DNA from: Clostridia bacterium | GTDB lineage: Bacteria; Bacillota; Clostridia; Lachnospirales; Lachnospiraceae | Assembly (NCBI GenBank): GCA_910574255.1 | Contig: CAJTAK010000001.1 | Coordinates: forward strand, 19,779 to 83,778 | Reading direction: 5' to 3' | Length of the DNA: 64,000 nucleotides | Shown here: in pieces, positions 25,284 through 34,418 of the stretch | Layout of the letters: every line of letters starts with the position of its first letter | How positions within the stretch are numbered: the first letter of the stretch is position 1 | Position numbers and translations under genes: made by a program | Notes under the pieces: model-generated | The model's database searches: none | What the model saw: the letters and a program-made list of their open reading frames with translations, nothing else | What the model was told of the DNA's origin: nothing

Positions 25284-27002
25284 ATGAGAGAACAGTGGAT
25301 TGAGGCGCCTAAGATAGAGGGAAATCAGGAATTGGCCCAGAGGCTTCGGGTGAGTCCTTTGACGGTTCGGATGATTCGGAACCGGGCGGGGATGAGTGAA
25401 GAGGCTGTTCGGGATTATCTTTACGGGGAGATCGGCAGTCTGGCGGATCCCCTGCTTATGAAAGGGATGAGTGAGGCGGTTCGTCTGCTTCGTGAGAAAA
25501 GGGATAATGGGGCTTCCGTCCGGATTATTGGAGATTATGATATTGACGGGGTAAATGCCACGCATATTCTTCTTACGGGGCTTAGGAGGATTGGGATTAA
25601 GGCGGATACGGTGATTCCGGATCGGATGAGAGATGGATATGGGATTAATGAGAATCTGATTCGGGAGGCGGCTGAGGCCGGGATTGATACGATCGTTACT
25701 TGCGATAACGGAATTGCGGCGGCGGGGGAAATTGCTTTTGCCAAGGACTTAGGGATGACAGTATTGGTGACGGATCACCATGAGATCCCTTACCGGGAGG
25801 AAGCGGACGGAGGGCGCACGCCTGTTTTGCCGCCGGCAGATGTGATTGTGAATCCCAAGCAGGCAGATTGTGACTATCCTTTTAAATGCCTTTGCGGGGC
25901 GGCGGTTGCCTGGAGGCTTGTACAGGCTCTCTACAGGGCAGAGGGGATTTCGGAGGAAGAGGCTCTTAATCTGGCGGAATTTGCGGCGGTTGCTACGGTG
26001 GGGGATATTATGGAGCTTACCGGAGAGAACCGAATCCTGGTTCGATATGGACTTAAGCGGCTGGAGCAGACGGGAAATTTTGGATATCGTGGACTGATTG
26101 CGGTAAATGGGCTGGAGGGAAAGAAGCTGACGGCCTATCACATCGGATTTGTGATTGGGCCCTGTATTAATGCCAGCGGACGGCTGGATACGGCGAAGCG
26201 TGCTTTGAATCTTCTGGGAGCGGAAACTCCCGGTCAGGCGGAAGAACTGGCAGGAGATCTGAAAGCCCTGAATGACAGCCGGAAAGCGCTGACTGTTAAG
26301 GGCACGGAGGAGGCCGTAAGGCAGATTGAGGAAACAACATTAAAGGCGGATCGGGTTTTGGTGGTGTATCTTCCGGATTGTCATGAGAGTCTGGCAGGTA
26401 TTATCGCAGGCCGGATTCGGGAGCGCTATTATCGTCCCTGCTTTATTCTTACGAATGGGGAGGATGGAGTGAAAGGCTCCGGGCGTTCGATTCAGGGATA
26501 TCACATGTTTGATGAGATGACGAAGGTTCGGGAATTATTTACCCGTTACGGGGGGCATCCTATGGCGGCCGGGCTTTCTATGGAGCCGGATAAAGTGGAT
26601 GAGCTTCGCCGCCGGCTGAACGAGAACTGTACTTTGACAGAAGAGGATCTGCTGCCGAAGAAATCCTATGATGCGGTACTGCCCATACAGTATGCGGGTG
26701 AGCAGCTGATAGAAGAACTGGAGCTTCTGGAGCCTTTTGGAAAGGGAAATGAGAAGCCGCTTCTTGCGGCAGGAAATTTGCTGGTGAAAAGCGCCCGCAT
26801 TATCGGGAAGAATGCCAATGTACTGAAGCTTGTTTTGGAGGACGGGAAAGGCACTCGGATGGAAGCCATCAGCTTTGGAGATGTGGAGGGGGATCTGGAA
26901 TACATAGAGAGCAAGGACAGGATCTCTGTACTTTATTATCCGGAAATGAATGAATATATGGGACGGCGTACGGTTCAACTGGTGATTACGGCTTACCGTT
27001 AG
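25284..27002 (+). CDS. recJ: RecJ-type single-stranded DNA exonuclease
   Basis: A 572-residue DHH/DHHA1 phosphoesterase that degrades single-stranded DNA 5' to 3' in repair and recombination. Motifs include GDYDIDGVNA (about residue 84), VTCDNGIAA, VTDHHEIPY (about 164) and the DHHA1 glycine-rich GRSIQGYHMF and RYGGHPMAAGLS. A C-terminal OB-like domain completes it. I prefer the ATG at 25284, seven bases after GGGGAG; the ATG at 25278 is too close to that site. Family length is typical. Confidence 0.93.
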   Translation: MREQWIEAPKIEGNQELAQRLRVSPLTVRMIRNRAGMSEEAVRDYLYGEIGSLADPLLMKGMSEAVRLLREKRDNGASVRIIGDYDIDGVNATHILLTGLRRIGIKADTVIPDRMRDGYGINENLIREAAEAGIDTIVTCDNGIAAAGEIAFAKDLGMTVLVTDHHEIPYREEADGGRTPVLPPADVIVNPKQADCDYPFKCLCGAAVAWRLVQALYRAEGISEEEALNLAEFAAVATVGDIMELTGENRILVRYGLKRLEQTGNFGYRGLIAVNGLEGKKLTAYHIGFVIGPCINASGRLDTAKRALNLLGAETPGQAEELAGDLKALNDSRKALTVKGTEEAVRQIEETTLKADRVLVVYLPDCHESLAGIIAGRIRERYYRPCFILTNGEDGVKGSGRSIQGYHMFDEMTKVRELFTRYGGHPMAAGLSMEPDKVDELRRRLNENCTLTEEDLLPKKSYDAVLPIQYAGEQLIEELELLEPFGKGNEKPLLAAGNLLVKSARIIGKNANVLKLVLEDGKGTRMEAISFGDVEGDLEYIESKDRISVLYYPEMNEYMGRRTVQLVITAYR

Positions 27003-27027
27003 CGCAGATGGGGCGGTTTGTAAAGTG

Positions 27028-27056
27028 TTGTCAAATGGAAAAAACCGTGCTATAAT
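27028..27056 (+). promoter_or_regulatory. Promoter of apt
   Basis: TTGTCA at 27028-27033 and TATAAT at 27051-27056 are 17 bp apart. Transcription would begin near 27063, giving a leader of about 225 nt that contains the three tandem repeats. Confidence 0.85.
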
Positions 27057-27118
27057 TAGTTCCATTAATGAACAGGGGCGGGTACTCTGTTGTTTTGTAT
27101 GTCACTTATTATTGGGAT

Positions 27119-27272
27119 AAACACCCTATGGGCATATTTTTATGCACAAAAAAACATGTGCATATTGAGGAAACACCCTGCGGGTATACCTTTATGCACA
27201 AAAAACATGTGCATATTGAGGAAACACCCTACGGGTATACCTTTATGCACAAAAAACATGTGCATATTGAGG
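27119..27272 (+). repeat. Three tandem 51-52-bp hairpin repeats in the apt leader
   Basis: Units begin at 27119, 27171 and 27222, each starting AAACACCCT. Each contains a hairpin ATGCACA/TGTGCAT around an A-rich loop and ends CATATTGAGG. Units 2 and 3 also carry the palindrome GGTATACC; units 2 and 3 are almost identical and unit 1 has diverged and has one extra base. The period of 51 equals 17 codons, and a 74-codon frame from 27068 runs through all units and stops in an ATGA overlap with apt. Confidence 0.92.
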
Positions 27273-27288
27273 AAAGGAGCATAAAGGG

Positions 27289-27813
27289 ATGAAAAAACTG
27301 GAAGAATATGTAAGAAGTATTCCGGATTTTCCGGAGAAAGGGATTATTTTTCGTGATGTGACTTCTGTGCTGCAGGATGCGGATGGCCTGCATTTGGCTA
27401 TAGATTCCATGCAGGAGCTTTTAAAAGACGTGGATTTTGACGTGGTGGTAGGAGCTGAATCCAGAGGCTTTGTGTTTGGAACGCCCATTGCTTATAATCT
27501 GCATAAGCCCTTTGTGCTGGTACGTAAGAAAGGCAAACTGCCCTGTGAGACCATTTCCAAGGAATATGATTTGGAGTATGGAAGTGCGGTGATTGAGATG
27601 CATAAGGATTCTATTAAGCCGGGACAGAAAGTGGTTCTGGTGGATGACCTCATTGCTACGGGCGGAACCATACAGGCGGCTGCGGAGCTGGTGGAGTCCC
27701 TGGGTGGAGAGGTTGTGAAGATTATCTTCCTTATGGAGCTTGCAGGTCTTAAAGGCAGGGAGAAGCTTGCCAAGTATGATGTGGCGTCTGTGATCTGCTA
27801 CGAGGGGAATTAA
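27289..27813 (+). CDS. apt: Adenine phosphoribosyltransferase
   Basis: A 174-residue purine-salvage enzyme that converts adenine and PRPP to AMP. The start MKKLEEYVRSIPDFPEKGI and the PRPP-binding loop VVLVDDLIATGGT (about residue 115) are diagnostic. GAGGAAAGGAGC lies upstream of the ATG. The leader between its promoter and start holds three tandem hairpins, which is unusual for this gene. relA follows about 100 bp later, an arrangement common in Firmicutes. Confidence 0.97.
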   Translation: MKKLEEYVRSIPDFPEKGIIFRDVTSVLQDADGLHLAIDSMQELLKDVDFDVVVGAESRGFVFGTPIAYNLHKPFVLVRKKGKLPCETISKEYDLEYGSAVIEMHKDSIKPGQKVVLVDDLIATGGTIQAAAELVESLGGEVVKIIFLMELAGLKGREKLAKYDVASVICYEGN

Positions 27814-27918
27814 TGCATTTTGCAAAAGCGCCTCTATAATAGTTATTTTTGTATATATGGCAGCGTGTCGGGCGAACATGTGGGTTTAGAAATGGAACAA
27901 GAAGCAGGTGGTTGACAG

Positions 27919-30225
27919 ATGGCAGAAATGAAGATTGGCGTAAAAGACCGGGATGGAGTCTTGACCAGAGCTGATGAGAATGTAAAGACCATGCAGGATT
28001 TTACGGATCCGGCGGAGCTTTATCAGGAATTGCTCAAAAGCGTACGGAAGTACCATCCATCCACGGATATTTCCATGATTGAAAAAGCATATCGAATTGC
28101 CTCTGAAGCTCATGAGGGGCAGCTTCGCAAATCGGGTGAACCTTATATCATTCATCCTCTTTGTGTTGCCATCATTCTGGCGGATCTGGAGCTGGATAAG
28201 GAGACGATTGTGGCAGGGCTTCTTCATGATGCGGTGGAAGATACGGTTATGACCACGGATGAGATTGCCCGGGAGTTCAGTGATGAGGTGGCGCTTTTGG
28301 TGGACGGCGTTACTAAGCTGGGGCAGTTGTCTTACTCCAAGGATAAGATTGAGATTCAGGCGGAGAATCTGCGGAAGATGTTTCTTGCTATGGCAAAGGA
28401 CATCCGTGTGATTTTGATTAAGCTGGCAGACCGTTTGCACAATATGCGCACGCTCCAGTATATGAAACCGGAGAAGCAGAAGGAAAAGGCCCGGGAGACT
28501 ATGGACATTTATGCCCCGGTTGCCCAGAGGCTCGGTATTTCCAAAGTAAAGAATGAACTGGACGATTTGTCCTTAAAGTATCTGGAGCCGGAGGTTTATT
28601 ATGAACTGAAGGAGCAGATTTCCGATAAAAAGAGTGCAAGAGAGGCTTTTGTACAAGAGATTGTAAGTCAGGTAAAGCACCATATGGAGAATGCAGGGAT
28701 TGATGCCCATGTGGACGGCCGGGTCAAGCACTTTTTCAGCATTTATAAAAAAATGGTGAACCAGAATAAGACGCTGGATCAGATCTATGATTTGTTTGCA
28801 GTGAGGATTATTGTGGACACGGTGAAGGACTGCTATGCAGCTCTTGGAGTGATCCACGAGATGTACACGCCGATTCCGGGGCGGTTCAAGGACTATGTGG
28901 CTATGCCCAAGCCCAATATGTACCAGTCTCTTCACACGACGCTTATAGGGCCCAACGGACAGCCCTTTGAGATTCAGATTCGTACCTTTGAGATGCATAA
29001 GACTGCCGAGTACGGAATTGCGGCTCATTGGAAGTACAAGGAGAGCAGTGACGGCAGGAAAACCGTAGATCAGCAGGAAGCGGAGAAGATGAGCTGGCTG
29101 CGGCAGATTCTGGAATGGCAGAGGGATATGTCTGACAACAAGGAATTTATGAACCTGCTGAAAAGCGATTTGGATCTGTTTTCTGAGAGTGTTTACTGTT
29201 TTACGCCTTCCGGGGACGTGAAAACTCTGCCCAGCGGCTCTACACCCATCGATTTTGCCTACAGTGTTCACAGCGCTGTGGGGAACCGGATGATTGGCGC
29301 CCGTGTAAATGGAAAGCTGGTTACGATTGATTATACCATACAGAATGGAGACCGCATTGAGGTGCTGACCTCTCAGAATTCCAGAGGGCCCAGCCGTGAC
29401 TGGCTGAATGTGGTAAAGAGTACTCAGGCGAAAAATAAGATTAATCAATGGTTCAAGCACCAGTTTAAGGATGAAAATATACTTAAGGGCAAGGAACTGC
29501 TGGCTCAATACTGCAAGGTAAAGTCCATTAATATGCACGATATTATGAAGCCGGAATTTCAGAATGTGGTAATGAGGAAATACGGCTTTCGGGACTGGGA
29601 CTCTGTTTTGGCAGCCGTTGGTCACGGAGGTTTAAAAGAAGGTCAGGTCATCAATAAGATGACAGAGGAGTATGAGAAGCTCCATAAGAAAGAAGTTACC
29701 GATGAAAAGGTATTGGAGGCGGTTACAGACAATAAGGACAGTAAGATTCGGATAGCCAAGTCCAAGAGCGGAATTGTGGTTAAAGGGCTTGCGGATGTGT
29801 CTGTGCGGTTTTCCAAATGCTGCAGCCCGGTACCGGGAGATGAGATTATTGGCTTTGTAACCCGGGGCAGAGGGGTATCCATCCATCGAACGGACTGCAT
29901 CAATGTGCTGAATCTCCAGGAGCTTGAGCGGCGTCGCCTTATTGATGCAGAGTGGCAGGATATGGGAGCGATTGCTTCCGGAGAAAAATATACTACAGAG
30001 ATTAAAATTTATGCCAATAACCGGACGGGATTGCTGGTGGATATTTCCCGTATATTTACAGAGCGGAACATTGATATGACCAGTATTAATGTGCGGACCA
30101 GCAAGCAGGGGACGGCGACCATCTCCATTACCTTTGATATTGGAGGTAAGGACGAACTGCAGCGGATTGCAGAGAAGCTGCATCAGGTGGAGAGTGTACT
30201 GGATATTGAGCGGGCTATGGGCTGA
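27919..30225 (+). CDS. relA: Bifunctional (p)ppGpp synthetase/hydrolase
   Basis: A 768-residue RSH enzyme that makes and degrades (p)ppGpp in the stringent response. The hydrolase domain has H-x-n and LLHDAVEDT (about residue 100); the conserved HD residues suggest active hydrolysis. The synthetase domain spans about 230-350 with GRFKDYVAMPKPNMYQSLH. A TGS domain begins at CFTPSGDVKTLP (about 430), and an RIS/zinc-finger region with KCCSPVPGD and a C-terminal ACT domain follow. GCAGGTGGTTG provides the ribosome site. The order apt-relA-MBL-hemZ-hisS-aspS is close to that of other low-GC Firmicutes. Confidence 0.97.
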   Translation: MAEMKIGVKDRDGVLTRADENVKTMQDFTDPAELYQELLKSVRKYHPSTDISMIEKAYRIASEAHEGQLRKSGEPYIIHPLCVAIILADLELDKETIVAGLLHDAVEDTVMTTDEIAREFSDEVALLVDGVTKLGQLSYSKDKIEIQAENLRKMFLAMAKDIRVILIKLADRLHNMRTLQYMKPEKQKEKARETMDIYAPVAQRLGISKVKNELDDLSLKYLEPEVYYELKEQISDKKSAREAFVQEIVSQVKHHMENAGIDAHVDGRVKHFFSIYKKMVNQNKTLDQIYDLFAVRIIVDTVKDCYAALGVIHEMYTPIPGRFKDYVAMPKPNMYQSLHTTLIGPNGQPFEIQIRTFEMHKTAEYGIAAHWKYKESSDGRKTVDQQEAEKMSWLRQILEWQRDMSDNKEFMNLLKSDLDLFSESVYCFTPSGDVKTLPSGSTPIDFAYSVHSAVGNRMIGARVNGKLVTIDYTIQNGDRIEVLTSQNSRGPSRDWLNVVKSTQAKNKINQWFKHQFKDENILKGKELLAQYCKVKSINMHDIMKPEFQNVVMRKYGFRDWDSVLAAVGHGGLKEGQVINKMTEEYEKLHKKEVTDEKVLEAVTDNKDSKIRIAKSKSGIVVKGLADVSVRFSKCCSPVPGDEIIGFVTRGRGVSIHRTDCINVLNLQELERRRLIDAEWQDMGAIASGEKYTTEIKIYANNRTGLLVDISRIFTERNIDMTSINVRTSKQGTATISITFDIGGKDELQRIAEKLHQVESVLDIERAMG

Positions 30226-30279
30226 CAGAGACAAAAAGGGCAGGATGGACTGCCGAAGGAAGAAAGGAAGACAGGCAGA

Positions 30280-30906
30280 ATGAAGATAGAGACGCTTGCT
30301 TTAGGGGATGTGAGAACCAATTGCTATCTTCTGATACAGGAGAAGACAAAGGAAGCTATTGTGGTGGATCCGGCGGATCGGGCTGATGTGATTGCAAGGA
30401 AAGCCATGGACGAGGGATTGACTTTAAAGGCCATTTTCCTGACTCATGGTCACGGAGATCACATTCTTGCAGTTTCCGATCTGAAACGGGACTTTGGGCT
30501 GAAGGTCTATGCCGCAGAGGCGGAAAAGCCATTGCTTTTGGAACCATCCCAGAACTTATCAAAGGCTCTTTTTGGAGTAGCAGTTACAGTCTGTCCGGAT
30601 GTACTGTTGAAGGATGGGCAGGAGTTTGAAGAAGCAGGTATGCATTTCTGCTTTCTTCACACGCCGGGACATACACCGGGAGGCGGCTGTTATTATCTGC
30701 CTGAGGAGAGGGTGCTGTTTAGCGGAGATACGTTATTCTGCGGTTCCATAGGGCGGACGGATTTTCCGGGAGGAAGCTTATCCGAGTTAGTGCGCTCAGT
30801 AAAGGAAAAGCTTCTGATATTGCCGGAGGACGTGAAGGTGTATCCGGGCCATGAGGAAATGACCACCATTGGGCATGAAAAGAAATATAATCCATATATG
30901 GGATAA
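30280..30906 (+). CDS. Glyoxalase-II-like metallo-beta-lactamase-fold hydrolase
   Basis: A 208-residue MBL-fold hydrolase. The metal motif THGHGDH (about residue 57), LHTPGHTPGG, SGDTLF and PGHEEMTT are all present. The family includes glyoxalase II and thioesterases; the substrate here is unknown. It lies between relA and hemZ, where a gene of this type is regularly found in Clostridia, and it ends 15 bp before hemZ. Confidence 0.9.
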   Translation: MKIETLALGDVRTNCYLLIQEKTKEAIVVDPADRADVIARKAMDEGLTLKAIFLTHGHGDHILAVSDLKRDFGLKVYAAEAEKPLLLEPSQNLSKALFGVAVTVCPDVLLKDGQEFEEAGMHFCFLHTPGHTPGGGCYYLPEERVLFSGDTLFCGSIGRTDFPGGSLSELVRSVKEKLLILPEDVKVYPGHEEMTTIGHEKKYNPYMG

Positions 30907-30921
30907 AAAGTGAGCAGAATC

Positions 30922-32382
30922 ATGATTGAAGTAAAGGTGAATCAGGAAAGCTTTGCATACGATATTCATTCGTTGATTAAAGCTTTTTACCCGGAAGAGG
31001 AAGTAAATGTCCGTGAAAAGGAGACGTTTACAGAAGATACATTCCTGCAGATAGCGGTGGATGTGAGGGATGAGGAAATCGAATTTGCATTATACGAAAA
31101 TCAGGCTCTTCAAAAGAAGAGCCGTGTTTGTGTGAAGAATCCGGAACGAAAGCTGGTTAAGAATCAATTAAAGCAGTTGATTTATAGTGTACTTTCCGAT
31201 TATACGGGAAGGACTTTGCCCTGGGGAACCCTTACGGGCATTCGTCCGGTGAAGATTCCCATGGCTATGCTGGAACAGGGCAGCTCCAATGTGGAGATCG
31301 CAGATTATATGCGCAGCACCTATCTTTGCAGTAATGAAAAGACGGCCCTGGCCATTTCCATTGCAAACAGGGAACGGGAGGTGCTGAAGGGGCTGGATTA
31401 TCAGGATGGCTATAGCCTCTATGTGGGAATTCCGTTTTGTCCAAGCATCTGCCTGTACTGCTCATTTTCTTCCTCTCCTTTGAAGCTCTGGGAGAAACAG
31501 GTAGAAAATTATCTGCAAGCGCTTTTTTCGGAACTTCGTTTTATTGGAAAGGCTTATAAGGGACGGAAGCTGAATACGATTTATGTAGGCGGCGGCACAC
31601 CCACTACGCTTACGGCTTCCCAACTGGAGCGTTTGCTGGGCGTCCTTGAGGAATGCTTTGACTATGGATATCTTAAGGAGCTGACAGTGGAGGCCGGCCG
31701 GCCGGACAGTGTAACGCTGGAAAAATTTCAGGTGCTGAAGGCCCATGGAGTGACCCGTGTCTCAGTAAATCCTCAAACCATGAATCAGAAGACGCTCTGT
31801 CTGATCGGCCGGAAGCATACGGTGGAGCAGACGAAGGAAGCTTTTTATCTGGCAAGGGAAGCCGGCTTTGACAACATTAACATGGATTTGATTGTGGGGC
31901 TGCCGGGAGAAGAGCTGCCGCAGGTGCAGCACACCTTGGAAGAACTTCAGATTTTGAAGCCGGACAGTATTACGGTCCATTCTCTGGCGGTGAAACGTGC
32001 GGCACGCCTTAGACTGTTTCAGGATGAGTACCGGGAGATGGGGCTGAAAAATAGTCAGGAAATTATGGATCTGGCTTATTTAAGCTGTGCGGAGCAGCAG
32101 CTTTATCCCTACTATTTGTACCGTCAGAAGAATATGGCAGGAAATTTTGAAAATGTAGGGTATGCAAAGGTTGACAAAGCAGGAATTTACAATATACTGA
32201 TTATGGAGGAGAAACAGACCATTCTGGCAGCAGGAGCAGGGGCGGCATCGAAGTTTGTATTGAACGCAGATCATATAGAGCGTGTGGAGAATGTAAAGGA
32301 TGTGGCTCAGTATATCAGCCGGATTGAGGAAATGATAGAGCGCAAAAGAAGTTTTTTACTGCGTTGCGGAACTGGAATATAG
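30922..32382 (+). CDS. hemZ: Oxygen-independent coproporphyrinogen III dehydrogenase-like radical SAM protein HemZ
   Basis: A radical SAM protein of about 486 residues. The cluster motif CPSICLYCSF fits CxxxCxxC, followed by YVGGGTPTTL and VEAGRPDS as in the HemN/HemZ group. I choose the ATG at 30922 (MIEVKVNQ), matching the usual family N-terminus; a GTG at 30910 is an alternative. The biochemical role is uncertain: no other haem gene is present here and family annotation is by similarity. It is transcribed with the MBL hydrolase upstream. Confidence 0.88.
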   Translation: MIEVKVNQESFAYDIHSLIKAFYPEEEVNVREKETFTEDTFLQIAVDVRDEEIEFALYENQALQKKSRVCVKNPERKLVKNQLKQLIYSVLSDYTGRTLPWGTLTGIRPVKIPMAMLEQGSSNVEIADYMRSTYLCSNEKTALAISIANREREVLKGLDYQDGYSLYVGIPFCPSICLYCSFSSSPLKLWEKQVENYLQALFSELRFIGKAYKGRKLNTIYVGGGTPTTLTASQLERLLGVLEECFDYGYLKELTVEAGRPDSVTLEKFQVLKAHGVTRVSVNPQTMNQKTLCLIGRKHTVEQTKEAFYLAREAGFDNINMDLIVGLPGEELPQVQHTLEELQILKPDSITVHSLAVKRAARLRLFQDEYREMGLKNSQEIMDLAYLSCAEQQLYPYYLYRQKNMAGNFENVGYAKVDKAGIYNILIMEEKQTILAAGAGAASKFVLNADHIERVENVKDVAQYISRIEEMIERKRSFLLRCGTGI

Positions 32383-32396
32383 AATTGGGTGAGACG

Positions 32397-33020
32397 ATGA
32401 GTGTGGCAGCATTGAAAGATAAGTTCGCAGACGATTGGGCGATGTTTGAGGAGGACATCACAAAAGAGTTGAGGCATAGTATCAGTGTCAGCAATCTGGC
32501 TTACTGTGTTGCAAAGCAGCTTGGACTCTATGAGGATCAGTGCCATGAGCTGGCAGTGGCGGGAATTCTCCATGATATAGGGAAGCTTAGGGTTTCCGGT
32601 TATCTCTATGGCAGAAATGAAGATACCTTGAATATTGAGGAAATGAAATATGTCCGAATGCATCCAAGATTGGGATATGAGATTTTGATTCGCTATGATT
32701 TTTCGGATAATATTTTGGAGAGTATCCTGTATCATCATGAGAACTATGATGGCTCTGGATATCCGGAAAATCTGGCAGGTGATCAGATACCTATGGGGGC
32801 AAGGATTCTAAGGGTTTGTGATACATATGCAGCACTTACCTCAGATCGCCCTTATCGAGGCGCCTTTGATAAGAATACGGCTATTGAATTGATGATCGAG
32901 GAAATAAAAAATTTTGACATGAAGGTGTTTCTGGCGTTCCAGCTTGTGATTCATGATGAAGAGAAGCAGGAGAAATGGGCGCCGAGAAGCTTTAGGGTTG
33001 GAATTCTGGAATTGGAATAA
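32397..33020 (+). CDS. HD-GYP/HD domain phosphohydrolase
   Basis: A 207-residue protein with an HD-type fold: GILHDIGKLRVSG, then HHENYDGSGYPENL and RILRVCDTYAALTSDRPYR. These are the hallmarks of HD-GYP proteins, many of which hydrolyse cyclic di-GMP. It lacks an attached receiver or membrane domain. The ATG at 32397 follows GGGTGAG; an in-frame TTG overlaps hemZ. It is inserted between hemZ and hisS, so it may be co-expressed with them. Confidence 0.85.
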   Translation: MSVAALKDKFADDWAMFEEDITKELRHSISVSNLAYCVAKQLGLYEDQCHELAVAGILHDIGKLRVSGYLYGRNEDTLNIEEMKYVRMHPRLGYEILIRYDFSDNILESILYHHENYDGSGYPENLAGDQIPMGARILRVCDTYAALTSDRPYRGAFDKNTAIELMIEEIKNFDMKVFLAFQLVIHDEEKQEKWAPRSFRVGILELE

Positions 33021-33041
33021 GTATAACAGGAGGACTAAAAT

Positions 33042-34286
33042 ATGATTACACAAGCTCCAAGAGGTGTGGAGGATTGGTACGGCGAGCGGATGCACAGGCG
33101 TGCTTATGTAGAAAAGCTGGCCAGAGAACTGGCCAGAAGCTATCATATGACAGAGATTGTCACCCCCATGTTTGAGCATACCGTGCTGTTTCAGCGTGGC
33201 GTGGGGGAGACTACAGATGTAGTGCAGAAGGAGATGTATACATTTACAGATAAGGGGGATCGGAGCATTACCTTAAAGCCAGAGGGGACCGCAGGGGTGA
33301 TGCGTGCTTACCTGGAGCATAATATGTATGCCAATCCTGCTCCGGCCAAGCTGTATTATGTAACGCAGGCTTTCCGATATGAAAAGCCTCAGAGCGGCCG
33401 TCTGCGTCAGCATCACCAGTTTGGGGTGGAATTTGTGGGCACAAAAAGCCCGCTGGCAGAGGTGGAATTGATTTCTCTGGTTACATCTTTTATAAAGAGA
33501 CTGGGACTTAAAGATGCAAAGCTTCATATCAATAGTATTGGCTGTCCCAATTGTAAAAAGACTTATAATGATGCCCTTCTTTCTTATTTAAGAAAGCATG
33601 AAGACAAGCTGTGTCCCACCTGCCGGGAGCGGATGCAGAAGAATCCTTTACGTGTTATTGACTGCAAGGTTCCGGAATGTAAGGAGATTGTGAAGGATGC
33701 CCCCAGAACCATAGAGTATCTGGATGATGAGTGCCGAATTCATTTTGATGAGCTTCAGAGTCTTTTAACCCAGATGGGGATTCCCTTTGAGGTTGATACG
33801 GGAATTGTACGGGGATTGGATTATTACACAAAGACCGTGTTTGAGTTTGTGAACCAGGACGGCTTTACCCTCTGCGGCGGCGGACGCTATGACGGCCTGA
33901 TTCATGAGATTGACGAGAAACAGGACATTCCTTCCGTAGGCTTTGGAATGGGAATTGAGCGGATTCTCTATTTCCTGGAAAAGGAGGGCGTGGAGCTTCC
34001 GGCTATGGAGACACCGGATCTTTACGTGGGAATTTTGGGAGCCGAGGCAAAAGCCAGAGCTTATAAGCTGGTAAATGAGATCCGCAGCCATGGGTTGATT
34101 GTGGAGACGGATTATATGGATCGCAGCGTGAAGGCTCAGATGAAATATGCCAACAAGATTGGTGCAAAAAAGGTTGTGATTATCGGCGAAAATGAGCTTG
34201 AAAAGGATGCGGCAAATGTAAAAGATATGGCAACAGGGGAGCAGACGGAAGTGAAGCTTTCCGAACTGCCAAAGCTGTTTGTATAA
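33042..34286 (+). CDS. hisS: Histidyl-tRNA synthetase
   Basis: A 414-residue class II aminoacyl-tRNA synthetase. The start [15 protein letters not shown], motif 2 region [25 protein letters not shown] and the His-specific [12 protein letters not shown] are clear. A four-Cys insertion ([17 protein letters not shown]) resembles that of clostridial enzymes. CAGGAGGAC precedes the ATG. No T-box leader is present in the 21-bp gap upstream. Confidence 0.97.
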   Translation: MITQAPRGVEDWYGERMHRRAYVEKLARELARSYHMTEIVTPMFEHTVLFQRGVGETTDVVQKEMYTFTDKGDRSITLKPEGTAGVMRAYLEHNMYANPAPAKLYYVTQAFRYEKPQSGRLRQHHQFGVEFVGTKSPLAEVELISLVTSFIKRLGLKDAKLHINSIGCPNCKKTYNDALLSYLRKHEDKLCPTCRERMQKNPLRVIDCKVPECKEIVKDAPRTIEYLDDECRIHFDELQSLLTQMGIPFEVDTGIVRGLDYYTKTVFEFVNQDGFTLCGGGRYDGLIHEIDEKQDIPSVGFGMGIERILYFLEKEGVELPAMETPDLYVGILGAEAKARAYKLVNEIRSHGLIVETDYMDRSVKAQMKYANKIGAKKVVIIGENELEKDAANVKDMATGEQTEVKLSELPKLFV

Positions 34287-34300
34287 TTATAGAAGTGAAA

Positions 34301-34412
34301 AACAGCAGCATTCAGAACAGTGCCAGAACAATTTACAGACACAGCTTTAAGTGGCTGGGAATTGTTCTATATAAGAGGTGCTGGAGGAATGCTGCGGAAC
34401 TTAATAAGGAGG
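34301..34412 (+). ncRNA. Structured leader motif, copy B (upstream of aspS)
   Basis: The outer helix pairs GCAGCATTC (34305-34313) with GAATGCTGC (34387-34395). The second helix pairs CAGTGCC with GGTGCTG using G-U pairs. The inner helix pairs AGAACAATT (34325-34333) with AATTGTTCT (34360-34368), with TACAGAC opening the loop. GCGGAACTTAATA leads into AGGAGG, the ribosome site of aspS. Helix sequences differ from copies A and C, while pairing and spacing are kept. Confidence 0.8.
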
Positions 34413-34418
34413 CTAGAG

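Noticed and set aside
27119..27272. Tandem repeats considered as a CRISPR array
   Set aside because: Units are directly adjacent with no unique spacers, and no cas genes are present in the window.
28573..29625. 350-codon open frame antisense to relA
   Set aside because: Fully covered by the strongly supported relA gene; sequence is low in protein character and has no start signals.
33021..33041. T-box or other tRNA-responsive leader for hisS
   Set aside because: Only 21 bp separate hisS from the previous gene, and the TGG-N-ACC antiterminator signature is absent here and before aspS.
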